From positions 1,443,193 through 1,507,192 of the forward strand of contig RPFO01000645.1 in assembly GCA_009746045.1 (NCBI GenBank): a stretch of 64,000 nucleotides of DNA, in the 5' to 3' direction. This stretch comes from Mesostigma viride (lineage: Eukaryota > Streptophyta > Mesostigmatophyceae > Mesostigmatales > Mesostigmataceae). Shown piece by piece: positions 42,621 to 52,909 of this stretch. A program made the position numbers and the translations under genes. A model generated the notes under the pieces. The model saw only the letters and a list, made by a program, of their open reading frames with translations, had not been told where the DNA came from and ran no database searches. How positions within the stretch are numbered: position 1 is the first letter of the stretch; each line of letters starts with the position of its first letter.

Positions 42621-43573
42621 GCAAGTCCGTTGCTTTCTTTCCTCATGCATGCTCTGATATAATGCTCAAGAGCGGTGGCTATCTTTTCAACATATCATAA
42701 CCAAACAGAAAGCTATCGCTGCAGCATGAGGAGCATAGAAACGCTCCAGCTGTTATGTGATAAAAGCACTCCTGGCCTATCCCCATCGCCGGCGGTGGGC
42801 GGCCTGGGCTGGACGGCATATGCAAACGAGACAAGTATCTCCGTCCACCCCAACGTGACTTATCTGAATGAATGTCATGTCTTTTGAACGCAGATCTCCC
42901 CATTTTATTTGGGATGAGTGTAAGGGTATTGTTGCTTTCTTGGCAGCACAGCCTCTACCCTCTAGGGAGACTGTTGATCCTCTCTATGTCAGGGCTGAGG
43001 GCCCTTAATCAAACCCACTGCTGTCAACTCCCTAAACATGGAGCTTGCCCAGCCGCCGCACATAATCAATAACGCATGCAGTAGTGGCAGAAGCCATTAC
43101 CAAACGCATGTACTTGCGGGTAAAGACATGGCTGGTGCTAACGCTCAAGCAGCACCGGGAGGCAATAACAAGAAACACTAACAGAAAACAAACAAACAAA
43201 CAAAACTGTTACCAAACCATGGTTGGTGTTGAGGCAGCACAGATGCTGTCCTCTCATTACAAGCAAACAAACGAAACTGTTACCAAACCATGGTTGGTGT
43301 TGAGGCAGCACAGATGCTGTCCTCTCACTGCAAGCAAACAAACGAAACTGTTACCAAACCATGGTTGGTGTTGAGGCAGCACAGATGCTGTCCTCTCACT
43401 GCAAACAAACAAACGAAACTGTTACCAAACCATGGTTGGTGTTGAGGCAGCACAGATGCTGTCCTCTCATTACAAGCAAACAAACGAAAATGCTACCAAA
43501 CCATGGTGGGTTTTGAGGCAGCAAAGATACTGTCCTCTCAATCAATACAATGAACAAACAAGAAAAGCTGCGA
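42621..43573 (+). other. Unassigned segment of element I or unknown insert, with minisatellite
   Basis: This 953 bp stretch replaces where the gag core would be expected. The left 580 bp show no gene I recognise. The right part is a tandem repeat (43206-43541). It may be diverged gag DNA, a separate insertion or a replacement; the sequence alone does not decide. Confidence 0.5.
43206..43541 (+). repeat. 71 bp minisatellite
   Basis: Nearly five copies of a 71 bp unit (CTGTTACCAAACCATGG, then TTGGTGTTGAGGCAGCACAG, then ATGCTGTCCTCTCATTAC and an AAACAAACGAAA linker) start at 43206, 43277, 43348, 43419 and about 43490. The last copy is diverged. The unit is not obviously homologous to the 70-71 bp satellite despite the same length. 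Confidence 0.88.
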
Positions 43574-43770
43574 ATCCATTTCTGGCCTTGCCTTGCTTTG
43601 CATGCATCACCACAAAACATCAAATTTATTACAATATGTGTGCTAGCTCTATACGGTGGAATAACACAGACATGTCTACCAGATGGCAACACGGCCATCT
43701 GTATGCTAGGGTGAGCACACTATGTGAATGTGCAGGGCCAGCCCACAGCAGCTGTGCCCCTGCTCTACCC
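43574..43770 (-). repeat. Split repeat A, outer copy of G
   Basis: This 197 bp repeat starts ATCCATTTCTGG, the same as 44002-44198 and as both copies in H (63330-63526 and 63760-63956). Confidence 0.9.
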
Positions 43771-43779
43771 CTTTTGCCA

Positions 43780-43794
43780 GGGTGGGTGGGTGGG
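43780..43794 (+). other. G-quadruplex motif at the repeat junction of G
   Basis: GGGTGGGTGGGTGGG lies between the outer A and inner B copies and is absent from the other A and B edges (44199 and 48687). Confidence 0.85.
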
Positions 43795-44000
43795 AGGCAA
43801 AAGAAACAACCTGCTTCCCTAGAATGGAAGCCCACCCTTTATAGCAACCACCTCTCCAGCCAACCCCTACCTGGGTGGCTGGGGTACGGGTGCCAGCACA
43901 AAAAATATTTTTTCTAAAATTATTTTTTCCTTTGGTGCTATACGGCGTTGCATTCTCCGCTCAGCAGGTTAGTCATAGATAAAATGAGCATAGCTCACCA
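43795..44000 (-). repeat. Split repeat B, inner copy of G
   Basis: 206 bp, repeated at 48688-48893. It ends with TGAGC-ATA-GCTCA (43985-43997) and CACCA, immediately before the inner A copy. Confidence 0.9.
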
Positions 44001-44001
44001 A

Positions 44002-44198
44002 ATCCATTTCTGGCCTTGCCTTGCTTTGCATGCATCACCACAAAACATCAAATTTATTACAATATGTGTGCTAGCTCTATACGGTGGAATAACACAGACA
44101 TGTCTACCAGATGGCAACACGGCCATCTGTATGCTAGGGTGAGCACACTATGTGAATGTGCAGGGCCAGCCCACAGCAGCTGTGCCCCTGCTCTACCC
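44002..44198 (-). repeat. Split repeat A, inner copy of G
   Basis: This is the second 197 bp copy, ending at the 3' side of the coding region. Confidence 0.9.
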
Positions 44199-44393
44199 AC
44201 ATCTCCTTACATGGCTAACAGCCGAAAATACGTAGGACATGCAAAAAAGAAAACTTAAACTACCTAGCTATGGGGGTACTTTGTCCCAACCCAGGTTCAC
44301 CCTCGGGTTAGTTAAACCATTTCCCCCCTGACCTCCCACACAAGGGTGAGGTCAGTTGATAGCTAAAAGACGAGAGATAAAAACAGGAGGACG

Positions 44394-45172
44394 TCAAAAC
44401 TCGACGCCACCGAAGTGGCGCCGGAAAGCCGCTGGGTCAAAACCCAGGGCCTGAGCCCAGAGGGCGGGTGGGATGTCGCGCCCCAGGAGGCTGCGGTGGA
44501 GGCCAATGTAGCGCGTGACCGAGAGGGCCGAAGCCCACCGGCCGCGCAGCTGGATGGCCTCCGGCGACTCGCCAGCGATGGCGTCGTGCGTCGCCCCCCC
44601 ATGCCGGAGGCTGTGAAAAGAAAACATCCCTGGGATGCCCATGCGGGCCTGCACAGCCTCCCACTGCTGCCTAGCCTGGCTGTACGTTAAGCCCGAAAGA
44701 GGAGTGCATCCGGGGGCTGGCCAGCCGTCAGACGTCGCAGGAGCCACAAAGAAAGTGGATCCCGGACGAGGACGTGCTGGGCCGCCCCCTGCGCAGTTTT
44801 GGGGTTGCGCAGCACAAGGGCACCGACCATGGGCCCTGGCTCGAGAAGGGGGTGGCCGGGATGAGCCACATCCCGAACCCGCAGCCCTAGCGCCTCGCTA
44901 ATGCGTAAATACTGCTGGAAAGCAATAATAATCAACGCACTCAAATGCACCTGTCGACGTGAAACTAGCAACAGGGCAGTGAAATAGCAAAGGCGCCAGG
45001 GCATAGGCGGAGGGCTGACAGCCGGAACAAGCCGCTGCCAACCTGCTAGCAGGCGGTCCGCCAGTACCCAATTCCGAACAATGTCGGGGTAGTACAGGTG
45101 CAGACAGGCCTTGGCATGCTGGCATAAGGTACGCCCCCGCCCGCCCTGGCATGGTAGACAGCAGAAATCCAC
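44394..45172 (-). CDS. Tyrosine recombinase region of element G
   Basis: Two overlapping open stretches on the minus strand carry a DIRS/Crypton-type tyrosine recombinase. The first catalytic Arg lies in YLRISEALGLRVRDV. The HxxR box is in FSFHSLRHGGATH, and the nucleophile Tyr follows in the TRYIGLHRS segment. This enzyme replaces the DDE integrase of LTR elements. It would insert the circular DNA form by recombination, which explains the missing target duplication. It is the plausible source of recombinase for the non-autonomous elements M, N and perhaps L. The region has at least one break. Confidence 0.88.
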
Positions 45173-46176
45173 TCACAGAAAATGGCTTCCGCGTCAGCTG
45201 GGTCGACAGGGCCAGGTGGCGCCCACGCCACGTAGACAGCCGCCGCACGCCGGTACGCTGGCAAGGTAGACACAGGGTTGACTGTGCCCTCCAAAAGTGC
45301 CAAGTCCCGAGGGCGTCGCGCCCCCTCAGGCCCAGGGTTGGGATGCACGTCACCACACCGGGTCAAGTCAGGAATCCAAGCGCCACGCCGACTGGCCTTG
45401 TCAGCTGGGTTGTGGTCGGTAGCCACCCAGACCCAGTGGCTCTGCATGTCGCCAGCCAGTGACAGAGCGCAGTAGCGCCGAACCAGCTGGTTGAGGCGGT
45501 AGGAAGACGACCGCCCTCTGACAAACGCCCCCACCACAGCACTGGAGTCTACGAGCCGGACGACTCGCTTACCTCGACACGCCTTGGTCCGGCACGACCA
45601 CTCGACCCCCTGTGTCGCAGCAATCGCCTCCTTGACGTTGATGTGGTTAGGCTGCCCCCGCCACCGGTAGGACAGTGCCGTACGCCAGTGGCCACTATCC
45701 AGCAGGCTGTAGTCCCCCTCCTCCATGCGCTCCAGGTCCCAGTCCTCCCCAGACGTTAAAGCTGTCGTCCGCCACCCCCGCGCTTCGCGCCGGGTCGCCA
45801 GCCGGGCACAATCGGCCCCAGGCAGGTCCCTGTAGACCACCCCACCGCCGGAGCCGCTCGCATCACTTGCGACGACCCGGTCAGAAAGGGGCCGGGCCCT
45901 GGCCGCCCTCAAAAAGGGGGCCAGGTCGATCGCCGCCTGAAGCTCCTGGCGGGCCCCCGCAGGGAGGCGCCAGCGGCGCCCAGGCAGGGAGGCATTCATG
46001 GCTGCTAGCAGCCGGTACGTCTCAGACCACACCGAAAGCATGGGGCGGCACAGCAGATGCATCCACACCCACTTCCCAAGCACAGAACTAAGTTCGCGGT
46101 AGTATGTAAACCCGCGATCTAAGATTCTATGAGTAGCAGCGATAACTGCCACCACACGCTCAGGAACAGGCACCAC
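45046..46176 (-). CDS. RNase H region of element G with a 2A-like motif
   Basis: This open stretch of 376 codons on the minus strand contains an RNase H domain of the DIRS type: SDASGSGGG, VKEAIAA, RLVDSSAVVGAF and DHNPADKASRR supply the four acidic positions. Just after it is GDVHPNPGP (45328-45354), which resembles the 2A ribosome-skipping signature (D-V-E-x-N-P-G-P) with His at the Glu position. The C-terminal part leads towards the tyrosine recombinase. RT lies upstream on the same strand, overlapping slightly. Confidence 0.85.
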   Translation of the reverse strand: MVPVPERVVAVIAATHRILDRGFTYYRELSSVLGKWVWMHLLCRPMLSVWSETYRLLAAMNASLPGRRWRLPAGARQELQAAIDLAPFLRAARARPLSDRVVASDASGSGGGVVYRDLPGADCARLATRREARGWRTTALTSGEDWDLERMEEGDYSLLDSGHWRTALSYRWRGQPNHINVKEAIAATQGVEWSCRTKACRGKRVVRLVDSSAVVGAFVRGRSSSYRLNQLVRRYCALSLAGDMQSHWVWVATDHNPADKASRRGAWIPDLTRCGDVHPNPGPEGARRPRDLALLEGTVNPVSTLPAYRRAAAVYVAWAPPGPVDPADAEAIFCEWISAVYHARAGGGVPYASMPRPVCTCTTPTLFGIGYWRTAC

Positions 46177-47321
46177 GTCACCATCTCTTTGGTGAATGAC
46201 CCCACCGCCTGCACACCAGTCTGCTCTGCTGTCGCCCGTACCACCTTGTCAGACTTCTGCACCAGCCCAACAGCGGCGTAGGCAGCCTGAACACGATCTA
46301 GCTGCTGATTCACCCCATCCACCGACGCACAGTGGGTGAAATGGAGGTCATCGATCGTCACAGCATGCATACCTTCCAGATCCTGCCGAGATTCGAAGCA
46401 CGGCGAGGGCGCCAAGGGCGCAGCAGGGTCCTCCTCCAGCCTCAGCCGGACGGTCTCCCCCGCCTCGTTGGCCTCCGCCACCAGGATCAGCGCGGACATG
46501 TTGATGCTCAGCCCACGACTAGCCTCCAACGGCGGCTTGGGGCCACAGCGGTACAACACAGACTGATGCACACACTGGGCCACGGCGACGGCCAGCTTGT
46601 TGCCCATTGGCCAGCACAACATCCACGGCCACACCTTCCGACGAGCCCCACTCAGGCCCACCAGATCCGACCACACCGGCATCCACGCACAGTACCGCCG
46701 CATCCAAACTGGCAGGCGGAGTCTGTTGTAGTACGAATCCAAATCTGATACGCCCCCAAAAACATCCTCCCCAGCGCGCGTGGGCAAATCGCAAATCACG
46801 CCAAGGTGTGGTAAAAAAGCGGGCATAGGATCTGGTAGTGGCATGTTGCCACGCCGGTTGTCCACAATCAGCCGTATACGGCCGTCGGGCTTTCCGACCC
46901 CAAAAGTACCGTTCACCATAGGCGGCTCCTCCTCAAAAAATCCACCCAAAATCCCCCTCTCCACACACACCGTGCAAACCCGCGCGAACTCCTCCATGCT
47001 ACACCCCCGCGAGATCCGCATCGACTTCTGCAAGATCCGCTCTGCTGGGCTCAGCGTCCGTACCATCCTACTCTCATCATTCAAAATTGCTCCCCAAGAG
47101 GGGGGTAGTAAGTTCAGCACATCCACTTGGCCACCTTCCCCCGGACCAGGCAAGGCCAAGCGTGCGGCCACTAACGGTTCGTAAGGGGCTCCTTCAGCAT
47201 ATTCACCCCCATCCACTACAGATCCTGCCATTGCCGCTACGGAACCACCGTTCCGGCGGACAAAGGACCTGCAAGCATCATCGATCCCATCTAGGGCCGC
47301 CTGCTGCAGAGGCCCGGGCAC
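46119..47321 (-). CDS. Reverse transcriptase region of element G
   Basis: This open stretch of 400 codons on the minus strand has DIRS-type RT blocks: FGVGKPDGRIRLIVDNRRGN (fingers), GGVSDLDSYYNRLRLP (first catalytic Asp region) and AVTIDDLHFTHC (the second catalytic box, xxDD). It would copy the RNA of the element. Domain order on the coding strand is gag-like, RT, RNase H, recombinase, as in known DIRS elements. Confidence 0.85.
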   Translation of the reverse strand: MPGPLQQAALDGIDDACRSFVRRNGGSVAAMAGSVVDGGEYAEGAPYEPLVAARLALPGPGEGGQVDVLNLLPPSWGAILNDESRMVRTLSPAERILQKSMRISRGCSMEEFARVCTVCVERGILGGFFEEEPPMVNGTFGVGKPDGRIRLIVDNRRGNMPLPDPMPAFLPHLGVICDLPTRAGEDVFGGVSDLDSYYNRLRLPVWMRRYCAWMPVWSDLVGLSGARRKVWPWMLCWPMGNKLAVAVAQCVHQSVLYRCGPKPPLEASRGLSINMSALILVAEANEAGETVRLRLEEDPAAPLAPSPCFESRQDLEGMHAVTIDDLHFTHCASVDGVNQQLDRVQAAYAAVGLVQKSDKVVRATAEQTGVQAVGSFTKEMVTWCLFLSVWWQLSLLLIES

Positions 47322-47517
47322 ACGGGCTGAATCTACAGCAGGCGGGTCTCGCCCCCCCCCCCCATCCAGTTTAACGCCCTAACCGTCTGACAGGCTAGTG
47401 TGCGAGCATTAAAAGCCCGACTCATCCTATCGCGCCTACGGCCTGAGCGTACCTGCTGCCACCAGTCACGAGGTGGCAGGGGTGCTGGAAGAGGTAGTGG
47501 AAGAAGGCACCGCTCCC

Positions 47518-48619
47518 TCACTTGTTGTTGTTGGACGGGCCGCCCTGCCCCTTCTTGCCGGGACCCTGCTCCAGCTTGTGCTGCAGCTTCCCCATGCTCA
47601 TCGCCGCCCGCACCGCCGGAGACGCCAGCATTGCTCCACCCTCCTGGAATGGCAGCATTGCCGACGGAGTCCCCTTCCAACCCGTCGACCCCACATCCAC
47701 CAGCTGGCATGCCGTGATCAGCTTTGCCAGGTACTCGGCTGCTGCCAGCTCCAGAATTACTTCGGAGCGTGGCGTGGCCCAGTAGCCAAATTCTGTCACC
47801 ATCGTGTCCAGAATTCCTGCCATCTGCAGGAGCAGCATCCTCCTCTCCCCGCTGGCTGAGCTGCCGTGCATCGTCAGCATTAACGATGCACGGATTGACT
47901 TCCCCCCCACGCTCTCTGCGTAGTCCAGCATCCCGGCAGCACCGCCTCCAGCATGTTGCTCACCAGGACCGGCACTGCATGCCCGCTCAGCGCCACCCCC
48001 TTCGTGCGCGCCAGCCTGCCAGCAGTCGCCGCTGCGGCTGGGCTTGCAGTTGCTGGAGTCTTTGCCTGGTCCAGCAGCTTCGACATGGCCGATATCAGGT
48101 CGCCAATATCTCCGCCAGTGCGGGCGTTGCCCGGGCGGGATGGAAGCCCTCCCGCTGGCGTTGCATAGCCCGTCTCGGTGCCCAGCAGCCGACCTATGTT
48201 CCGGTCTAGGTCCGCCACATCCTGGTCGATCGCCCCAGGGCGCCATCCTCCTCGCCAGCGCCCGGTCCACCATGCCCCGCCCCTCCGCTTCCACCTGCCG
48301 AAGGGGGAACACCCCCAGCTCCCACCCCACCTGCTGACACTGGTGGATCCGGCTCTGCAATAGCCTCCCCCAGTTGCGCTGCTAGCACATCGGCCAGGGC
48401 CTCCTCCCCATCCCAGTCGCTGACAAACCCCCTTTTCTCCAACACGTCCATGACGTTCTTGGCACGCCCCGGATTGAGCTTCTGGATCCGCTCTAGCCAA
48501 TGCCCCTCCCCTAGGATCTTCTGGACCGCAGTTGCGGCCTCCTTTGGGGTGCATCCCTCCCTGGCTTCTTGCTTGAGCTTTGCTATGAAATTCCGCTCTG
48601 GGGCTGTCACTGAGGTCAT
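47518..48619 (-). CDS. Gag-like region of element G
   Basis: This is the first coding part after the outer B repeat on the minus strand. The beginning (MTSVTAPERNFIAKLKQEAR, then LGEGHWLERIQKLNPGRAKN) is a helical, charged segment, followed by a Gly/Ser/Ala-rich linker and a second helical block. No zinc knuckle is seen. By position it is the gag-like ORF1 of DIRS elements; similarity to a named family is not evident to me. The region is open in more than one frame. Confidence 0.6.
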
Positions 48620-48687
48620 GGTGGGTTATAATGCTTGATGTGTTATATTGCGTTTTGTTTTTTGTGATGTGGTCACTTGAGGTTCTC

Positions 48688-48893
48688 AGGCAAAAGAAAC
48701 AACCTGCTTCCCTAGAATGGAAGCCCACCCTTTATAGCAACCACCTCTCCAGCCAACCCCTACCTGGGTGGCTGGGGTACGGGTGCCAGCACAAAAAATA
48801 TTTTTTCTAAAATTATTTTTTCCTTTGGTGCTATACGGCGTTGCATTCTCCGCTCAGCAGGTTAGTCATAGATAAAATGAGCATAGCTCACCA
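48688..48893 (-). repeat. Split repeat B, outer copy of G
   Basis: This 206 bp copy starts AGGCAAAAGAAAC and ends with the TGAGC-ATA-GCTCA palindrome (48878-48890) and CACCA. The following ATTAATTAATTAAC belongs to element I. Confidence 0.9.
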
Positions 48894-48973
48894 ATTAATT
48901 AATTAACAATAACAATACCAACAACAGGCCCTCACAGGGCAATAACAACAACAACAACCGGCCCCAACAGGGC

Positions 48974-49009
<36 letters not shown>

Positions 49010-49380
49010 AGGCAACCTGGCAACCCTGGAAGGGTCAGGTGCCTGAGGTGCTTCCAGACGGGGCACAGCCGCAACCAGTGCAACCACAACCCTACACTGG
49101 TCAACAATGTGGATCTCTGCCCAGGCTGCCACTACACGAGGCACAACCTGGCCAGCTCCAGGCAGCCGTTGCGACAGGCCTCGCTACCCAAATCAATGTG
49201 AGTTCTCTCACCTTGCTTACTCTGAGGATGATGATCTCATTACCATTGGGGATGGCAGCCAGGGCATAATTGATTTTGAGGCAGCAACCTTACTGTCCTC
49301 CCAACACCCTGTACTGGAACCTTACATAAAAGCACTAACCCCCACTGTTGACAACTCCATTGATATCAAGGAGCTTGCTC
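48894..49380 (+). CDS. Gag C-terminus of element I (Asn/Gln-rich tail and zinc knuckles)
   Basis: Directly right of G is an AAC/CAA-rich stretch encoding Asn/Gln/Gly-rich sequence (48895-49010), then CLRCFQTGHSRNQC (CX2CX4HX4C) and a second cluster CPGCHYTRH, matching the paired knuckles of J. It shows that G interrupts the gag region of I. It is a remnant. Confidence 0.7.
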
Positions 49381-52300
49381 ACCAGCTGCTGCCTAGCCAT
49401 GGGTCATGAAACAGTGGCTGAGGAACTAGCCAGACGGCTGGGGGGTAGTAGCATGGGAAAACCACTCAGGAATGCAGTAAAACTGGCTAGACAACACTGT
49501 CAAGAATGTCAGTTTAACAGCCCCAAACCTAAAAAATGGCATACTGCAACTCCTTCCACCACTAGAGGCATGATAGTGGGGGATGTGATGCACATCAACA
49601 AAGATGTCGATCCAGCCCTACCTGATCCTAAAAGATTCATGGTCCAGGTTCACAGTAATGGAACCCCTACCTGGCATGTCTGCAGGGCAGCTACGTGTTG
49701 CACTCATGATTGCTTTACCCAGATTCTACCCAGTTGACAGAATTTTGCTTGATCAACAATTTTCTTGTCTGACTGACCTGGAAGGGTGTGAAGCAATAGA
49801 GATTGCTGGGCTGGAAGATCATGAGGGTCAGGGGGTCATTGAAAGAACCATCAGATCTGTCAAAACCCTACTAGCCAAAAATCCTTCCAAGGATGCTACA
49901 CAGGGGTCTATTGTGACAGGGCACTCTGGTGTCATGAAATGTGCACAACCCTAAACATGAGACCTGTCTTGCATGCCAAGTGGGGTGAAATAATCCCAGC
50001 AGGCCTGCAGGCAGGTGTATATCCCCCAGAGGTGATAGCACTGTACAACACTGCACGTGCACAAACCTCAGCAAAACTGGCAGAAAAAGATAAAACCCAT
50101 CCCAGGCCAGTATTCCAAAAAGGTGATCAAGTTCTCTATTACAAGGAAAACAGCTTTGGTAAGGTTGGAACTTGGCTAGGTCCAGTTACCATCCGTGGAT
50201 TTACCAAAAACAGCAAGACCGTGGAGGTCAAGCACAATATCAATGGGAAGCGTCACAGGGTGAGCTGTCATAGAATTAAGAAGTATTATTCTCCCATGGC
50301 AGACGTGCCTGGGGAAGAGTCTTTAAGCATGGACTCACTACTTCTATCTGGCAACTCCAGCATGCCCAGCAGTAGCCCTGAGCCACCAATTACTGCTGTT
50401 GACAGCACCACAGCACCCTCTGTGAACCCTTCCACCCTCAGTGAAGCCAGGCCCACTTCACAACCTGGGGATCGCTTAACCAGGCACGAGGTAGCTGGGT
50501 TGGAAGCATTAGCTCAGCCCCAAGGCACCAAATTGTCTGCCAACCCTCCCGCTCTGAGGTCAAGATTGGCAGTCGCCTTGCAAGCATTACACAGGTCACA
50601 TAAGCAACAAGCTGCTGTGGCCGAAGGGTTGGCAAAAGTCTCAGCTGTGTGCATTAGTCAGGACCCCTGGACCCTGGCAATAGACACTCAGGCACAGGTC
50701 AGTGTGATCAGTGCACAAGCCATCCCTGGTCTTGAGATTACACCTTCAATTTGGGCACGGGTGCAGGATTTCTCAGGCCAAAGCTCACTGGATGTAGTGG
50801 GACAAGTGATGCTCCCTATACTTGGTATTCAGACACCCTTCCAGGTGGTGGAGGGGTACTCTGGTAACACCTTGTTGGGGCAACCTTTTGTATCCTATCC
50901 TGGGGTGCTTATCTCAGCTAATGAGCTCAGTGTCACAGGGGTGGGTGCAGTTCCTCTGGACCACTTTAAAATCCCTCTCTCCAGTATTGTCCCTGGTATG
51001 GATGCTGTCATCAAGGCAGTCAACACTCAGTATGCACCAGGGGAGATCCCTGATTTGGACAAGTTAGTGCACAGCCAGTTCCTCCATCCCTCAGCCGTTG
51101 GGCTGGGTAAGTGGGACATAGCAATGCACTCACCCCACCAAATCTCCCACGTCATACAAGAATGCAAAACACAAAAAGGGTTTACCAAGTGGCTGATGGC
51201 CATTGTCCACCAAGCCAGGCAGGAATGGGTCCTGCCCAACCCCAAAAACCCTCAATACAAACCTCCTGTCACCCCTTCATGGGACGTGCCAGAGGGAGCC
51301 AAAAAGCTCAGATTAAAATTTGTTCTCAAACAAAAACCCCAAAAAGTGGGCTCCCCAATCTTCCATGCCCGACCATGTGTCACAGAATTAAAGGGGACAT
51401 CCACACTGCCAAAAGGGGAAACCTACACACCTGGGCTGCAACAAACCTCACTCAGGATCATGCTCTCCCTATTCCTCCACAACCTCATGCAGGCCAAGAC
51501 TATGTCTGCAAAGCCACTGATATTAAAAGGGCCTTCCTCAGGGGGGACCCAGAAAAGGCTGAATCTGTGTGGAAAGGGAAGGTGTACGTGGTAGACACCC
51601 CAGCTGTGTGGAAACCTTACATTGATGAGCCCCACCTTATCATCAACATCGGGGTGGAAGGGCTTGTCAGTGCCCCCAAAATTTTCAGAGACTCAGCAGA
51701 GGAAGTATTCAAAAAGCTCAAGGCCACGTATGATGACCTGGACCCATGCTTTTTTGTTGTACCCACCCCCTCTGGACTGCTGCTCTTTGTGTGGCATGGA
51801 GATGACCAACTCATTTGTGGGCCTAGAGCTGAGGTGGAAACATTTATTCAGCAGCTCCAGGAATCATATGAGATTGGCAAACCGGTGGAATTGAGCACAA
51901 CCCCCATCCAGTTCTGTGGCATCATGTTGCAGCTGCATAGGCAGCCAGATCAGTGGGTCTGCTCTCTCTCCCCTCCTGCAGAATATATCAAAGATTGTCT
52001 AGATCTGCTGCAAGACAACTACCTCCCCTTACACATGTGTGCCACTGTTCAGGGCCAACTGGGGTGGTGGTCAGCCATCTGTGGGGCTCCCTTAGCTGTC
52101 ATCAGCAGGGTCACCCATGATGTTCTAGTCAAGATAAAATGCAGTCACATCAGGAAGTTGGTCAATGACTGTCCCCCCTCATCCTCCATGGCCTGAATCT
52201 GATGGAAGACATCCACATCCAATGTGTCATGGACAGCTCCATGGAGAGCAGAACAATCAATCAGATGGGGGCACGGGAATCAGGGCTGTTTTTTCTCACC

Positions 52301-52726
52301 AACAGGTCAGATTACATGTCCCTCACTTCCTGGTACAGCAGGCTACACCGCAGAAAACCTGGCAGCAGCAACTCAGCTGAATGTCGTGCTGTGGTGTCTG
52401 CTGCATTGCATGCTCGTTCCCTGCAGCACATGCTCACCTGGCTACAAACCCAGGCAGGCAGCACATGCAATGTTATCTCACATCTCTACACTGACAGCTT
52501 TTCTGTGATCAGTTTTCTAACCAAGAAATCTGTTTCTGCTGCTGTCCACACTGACTTGGATTGGGTGATCCTCAAACAGGAGGCCACCTATTTTTCCAGC
52601 TGGACTCATGTGGATGATGAGGACAACCCAGCAGACGCTCTAACGAAGCTGCGGGACGCTGCTGGCCAACAGTACCAGCTCCTCTTTCAGAACATGAACC
52701 CCTATGATATCAGAGTCAGTGTTTGA
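49380..52726 (+). CDS. pol remnant of element I (integrase, retropepsin-like, RT, RNase H)
   Basis: Related to J pol. Recognisable parts in order: integrase zinc region (MGHETVAEELA ... CQEC), core (GDVMHI, ILLDQQF, GVIERTI; 29 residues between the last two acidic positions), SH3-like segment (GKVGTWLGPVTIRG), retropepsin-like domain (AIDTQAQVSVI ... LLGQPFVSYPG), RT (KATDIKRAFLRGDP; VWHGDDQLI), RNase H (VMDSSMES, SAECRAV, YTDSFSV, NPADALTK). The region is broken in several places. The order and odd motifs are the same as in B, C and J. Confidence 0.85.
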
Positions 52727-52909
52727 ATAAATGACTGGCCATAGCACAGTACACAACCACCACACCCCCTTACCACAGCGATAGCTGCTGGGCGCCATAA
52801 AATTCAACACATTCGTTGTGGGGTGTGAGTGCTGGCTAGGTCAGATTTGTATCCATTTGCAGCTTGAGGACACAAGCTTTGTATACACTTACTTAATGTG
52901 TGCTCCAAT

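Larger units (their letters stand above)
43574..48893 (-). mobile_element. DIRS-like tyrosine-recombinase retroelement G (Pat/kangaroo-type split direct repeats)
   Basis: This is a 5320 bp element inside I. Plus-strand order: A copy 43574-43770 (197 bp), spacer with (GGGT)3GGG, B copy 43795-44000 (206 bp), A copy 44002-44198 (197 bp), unique coding 44199-48687, B copy 48688-48893 (206 bp). On the coding minus strand this is A1-ORFs-B1-A2-B2. It encodes gag-like, RT, RNase H and tyrosine recombinase parts. There is no target duplication beyond a shared AT at the ends, as known for the group. The coding part has a handful of breaks or frame changes. Nearest known relatives by layout are kangaroo (Volvox) and Pat. 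Confidence 0.92.

Noticed and set aside
43574-48893. G as an ordinary LTR retrotransposon with A-B as its LTR
   Set aside because: The left side has A-B-A but the right side only B, the coding part has a tyrosine recombinase and no DDE integrase, and there is no 5 bp target duplication.
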